A stretch of DNA of 24,510 nucleotides, from positions 1 through 24,510 of the forward strand of contig JAVEEH010000022.1 of NCBI GenBank assembly GCA_030840545.1. The letters are read 5' to 3'. The notes beneath the pieces are model-generated. The model worked only from the letters and a program-made list of their open reading frames with translations, did not search any database and was not told the DNA's origin. A program made the position numbers and the translations under genes. This document shows, piece by piece, positions 22,962 to 24,510 of the stretch (position 1 is its first letter; each line of letters starts with the position of its first letter). The stretch is from Frankiaceae bacterium (lineage in GTDB: Bacteria; Actinomycetota; Actinomycetes; JAFAQI01).

Positions 22962-23000
22962 AAACGGCCCGGGGCTTCGGCCTCGGGCCGTTTGTTGCGT
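22962..23000 (+). terminator. Intrinsic terminator between groES and groEL
   Basis: A 14-bp stem (22962-22975 with 22980-22993, one G-U pair) is capped by a stable TTCG tetraloop and runs into TTTGTTGCGT. It would end most groES transcripts before groEL. Confidence 0.9.
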
Positions 23001-23021
23001 TAGCACTCCCCGGGCTAGAGT
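22995..23021 (+). promoter_or_regulatory. Candidate groEL promoter giving a leaderless message
   Basis: TTGCGT (22995-23000) and TAGAGT (23016-23021) are 15 bp apart, a little short. The -10 is seven bases from the groEL ATG, so the start site should fall at or beside the start codon. Both elements lie in or against the CIRCE site. Confidence 0.5.
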
Positions 23022-23026
23022 GCTAG
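23000..23026. promoter_or_regulatory. CIRCE operator (HrcA site) of groEL
   Basis: TTAGCACTC-N9-GAGTGCTAG is one base from the full consensus. It ends two bases before the groEL ATG and covers the predicted -10, leaving no room for a Shine-Dalgarno sequence. Confidence 0.96.
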
Positions 23027-23028
23027 TC

Positions 23029-24510
23029 ATGTCGAAGATTCTGCTTTTCCACTCGGATGCCCGCGACGCTTTGCAGCGCGGCGTCGACAAGCTCGCCGAC
23101 ACCGTCAAGGTCACGCTCGGCCCCAAGGGCCGCAACGTCGTGATCGACAAGAAGTGGGGCGCGCCGACGATCACCAACGACGGCGTGACCATCGCCAAGG
23201 AGGTCGAGCTCGAAGACCCCTACGAGAACATGGGGGCCCAGCTCGCCAAAGAGGTCGCGACCAAGACCAACGACGTGGCCGGCGACGGCACGACGACGGC
23301 GACCGTGCTCGCCCAGGCCATGGTGCGTGAAGGCATCCGCAACGTGGCCGCCGGTGCGCAGCCGCTCGCTCTCAAGCGCGGCATCGACGCGGCGGTCGAG
23401 GTCGTCAACGACCGTTTGCTGGAGATCGCCCGTGAGGTCGGCGACCAGTCCGAGGTCGCTCAGGTCGCCGCGATCTCGGCCCAGGACCCCAAGATCGGTG
23501 AGCTGATCGCCGAGGCTTTCAGCAAGGTCGGCAAGGACGGCGTCATCACCGTCGAAGAGGCCCAGACGATGGGCCTCGAGCTCGAGTTCGCCGAGGGCAT
23601 GCAGTTCGACAAGGGCTACATCTCGCCCTACTTCGTCACCGACGCCGAGCGCATGGAGGCGGTCCTCGACGACCCCTACATCCTGCTGTTGCAGGGCAAG
23701 ATCTCGTCGATCAACGACCTCCTGCCGCTGCTCGAGAAGGTCATCCAGGCCGGCAAGCCGCTGTTCATCGTTGCCGAAGACGTCGAGGGCGAGGCGCTCT
23801 CCACCCTCGTCGTCAACAAGATCCGTGGCACCTTCACCGCAGTCGCGGTCAAGGCCCCCGGCTTCGGTGACAGGCGCAAGGCGATGCTCCAGGACATGGC
23901 AGTGCTCACCGGCGGCCAGGTTGTCGCCGAGGAGGTCGGCCTGTCGCTCGCCACGGTCGGTGTCGAGGTGCTCGGCCGGGCCCGGCGTGTGACGGTGACC
24001 AAGGACACGACCACGATCGTCGACGGCGGCGGTGAGGCGTCCGCCATCTCTGACCGCATCCGCCAGATCCGGGCCGAGATCGAGTCGACCGACTCGGACT
24101 GGGATCGCGAGAAGCTGCAGGAGCGCCTCGCCAAGCTCTCCGGCGGTGTCGGCGTCATCCGTGTGGGCGCGGCCACTGAGGTCGAGCTCAAGGAGAAGAA
24201 GCACCGGCTCGAGGACGCGATCTCGGCGACGCGTGCGGCGATCGAAGAAGGCATCGTCCCCGGCGGCGGGACCGCGCTGGTGTCCGTCATCAGCGCGCTC
24301 GACGGCGACTGCGGGATGTCGGGCGACGAAGCGACCGGCGTCAACATCGTGCGCACCGCGCTCGTGGAGCCGTTGCGCTGGATCGCCCAGAACGCCGGCC
24401 TCGAGGGCCGCGTCGCCGTCAACCGGGCCCGCGAGCTCGGTGCCGACGGCGACACCAACCAGGGCCTGAACGCCGCGACCGGCGAGTACGGCGACCTGGT
24501 CGCCCAGGGC
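23029..24510 (+). CDS. groEL: Chaperonin GroEL (Cpn60), 3' truncated by window edge
   Basis: Folds proteins in an ATP-driven double-ring chamber with GroES. The frame runs open from ATG 23029 to the last base (494 codons), so roughly the last 45 residues, including the C-terminal tail that separates GGM-type from His-rich GroEL, are missing. Motifs seen: KVTLGPKGRNVV near residue 27, ATP-binding GDGTTTATVL (85-94), the apical GYISPYFVTD, VVNKIRGTF and KAPGFGDRRKAML, and the equatorial RLEDAISATRAAIEEGIVPGGG. Close adjacency to groES and overall resemblance suggest the GroEL1-type actinobacterial copy. No ribosome binding site is present. Confidence 0.99.
   Translation, partial: MSKILLFHSDARDALQRGVDKLADTVKVTLGPKGRNVVIDKKWGAPTITNDGVTIAKEVELEDPYENMGAQLAKEVATKTNDVAGDGTTTATVLAQAMVREGIRNVAAGAQPLALKRGIDAAVEVVNDRLLEIAREVGDQSEVAQVAAISAQDPKIGELIAEAFSKVGKDGVITVEEAQTMGLELEFAEGMQFDKGYISPYFVTDAERMEAVLDDPYILLLQGKISSINDLLPLLEKVIQAGKPLFIVAEDVEGEALSTLVVNKIRGTFTAVAVKAPGFGDRRKAMLQDMAVLTGGQVVAEEVGLSLATVGVEVLGRARRVTVTKDTTTIVDGGGEASAISDRIRQIRAEIESTDSDWDREKLQERLAKLSGGVGVIRVGAATEVELKEKKHRLEDAISATRAAIEEGIVPGGGTALVSVISALDGDCGMSGDEATGVNIVRTALVEPLRWIAQNAGLEGRVAVNRARELGADGDTNQGLNAATGEYGDLVAQG

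Noticed and set aside
1..24510. CRISPR array, insertion sequence, prophage or tRNA gene
   Set aside because: No regularly spaced repeats, transposase or integrase motifs, or tRNA-like cloverleaf were seen. The only tandem repeats are within coding sequence.

Overview
The window is a high-GC, gene-dense stretch of an actinobacterial (Actinomycetota) chromosome. GTG starts are frequent, stop/start overlaps of the ATGA/GTGA type are common, HrcA/CIRCE sites control the chaperonins, and the gene order glmM ... glmS-acpS-nnr-alr-(hydrolase)-tsaE ... tsaB-rimI-tsaD-groES-groEL is the familiar actinobacterial one. I cannot name the genus. I see no mobile element, CRISPR array, tRNA or rRNA. Both ends cut genes: a glycosyltransferase at the left and groEL at the right.

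Region 1 (1-4824) is the edge of an exopolysaccharide locus. It holds a GT4 glycosyltransferase (partial), a GT2 glycosyltransferase, a convergent Wzz-like chain-length/BY-kinase-like protein and, divergent from that, a secreted GHL15-type putative glycoside hydrolase with an unusual His/Arg-rich tail. The 273-bp divergent spacer carries a perfect 17-bp palindrome that could be an operator.

Region 2 (4825-6187) holds a promoter, a roughly 165-nt structured leader with mutually exclusive helices around the Shine-Dalgarno sequence, and a secreted Cys-repeat protein with an LPFTG sorting signal. It is closed by a strong intrinsic terminator.

Region 3 (6186-16163) is core: rplM-rpsI-glmM, a convergent PhnB-like VOC protein, then glmS, acpS, nnr, alr, an alpha/beta hydrolase, a family 4 uracil-DNA glycosylase and tsaE, mostly in overlapping reading frames. 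GlmM and GlmS serve UDP-GlcNAc synthesis and Alr supplies D-alanine, so cell-wall precursor supply is a shared theme.

Region 4 (16153-18782) is an accessory insertion between tsaE and tsaB: two bacterial-PH-domain membrane proteins on the minus strand and an ECHDC3-like crotonase lacking both usual catalytic glutamates.

Region 5 (18807-24510) holds tsaB-rimI-tsaD (tRNA t6A synthesis and protein N-acetylation), a dienelactone-hydrolase-like protein, a small DUF6295-like protein, a small secreted protein, and groES and groEL. Each chaperonin gene has its own promoter and CIRCE operator, with an intrinsic terminator between them. groEL and several other genes look leaderless. The most novel-looking element is the RNA leader at 4951-5116, followed by the tailed hydrolase and the separate groES/groEL control.
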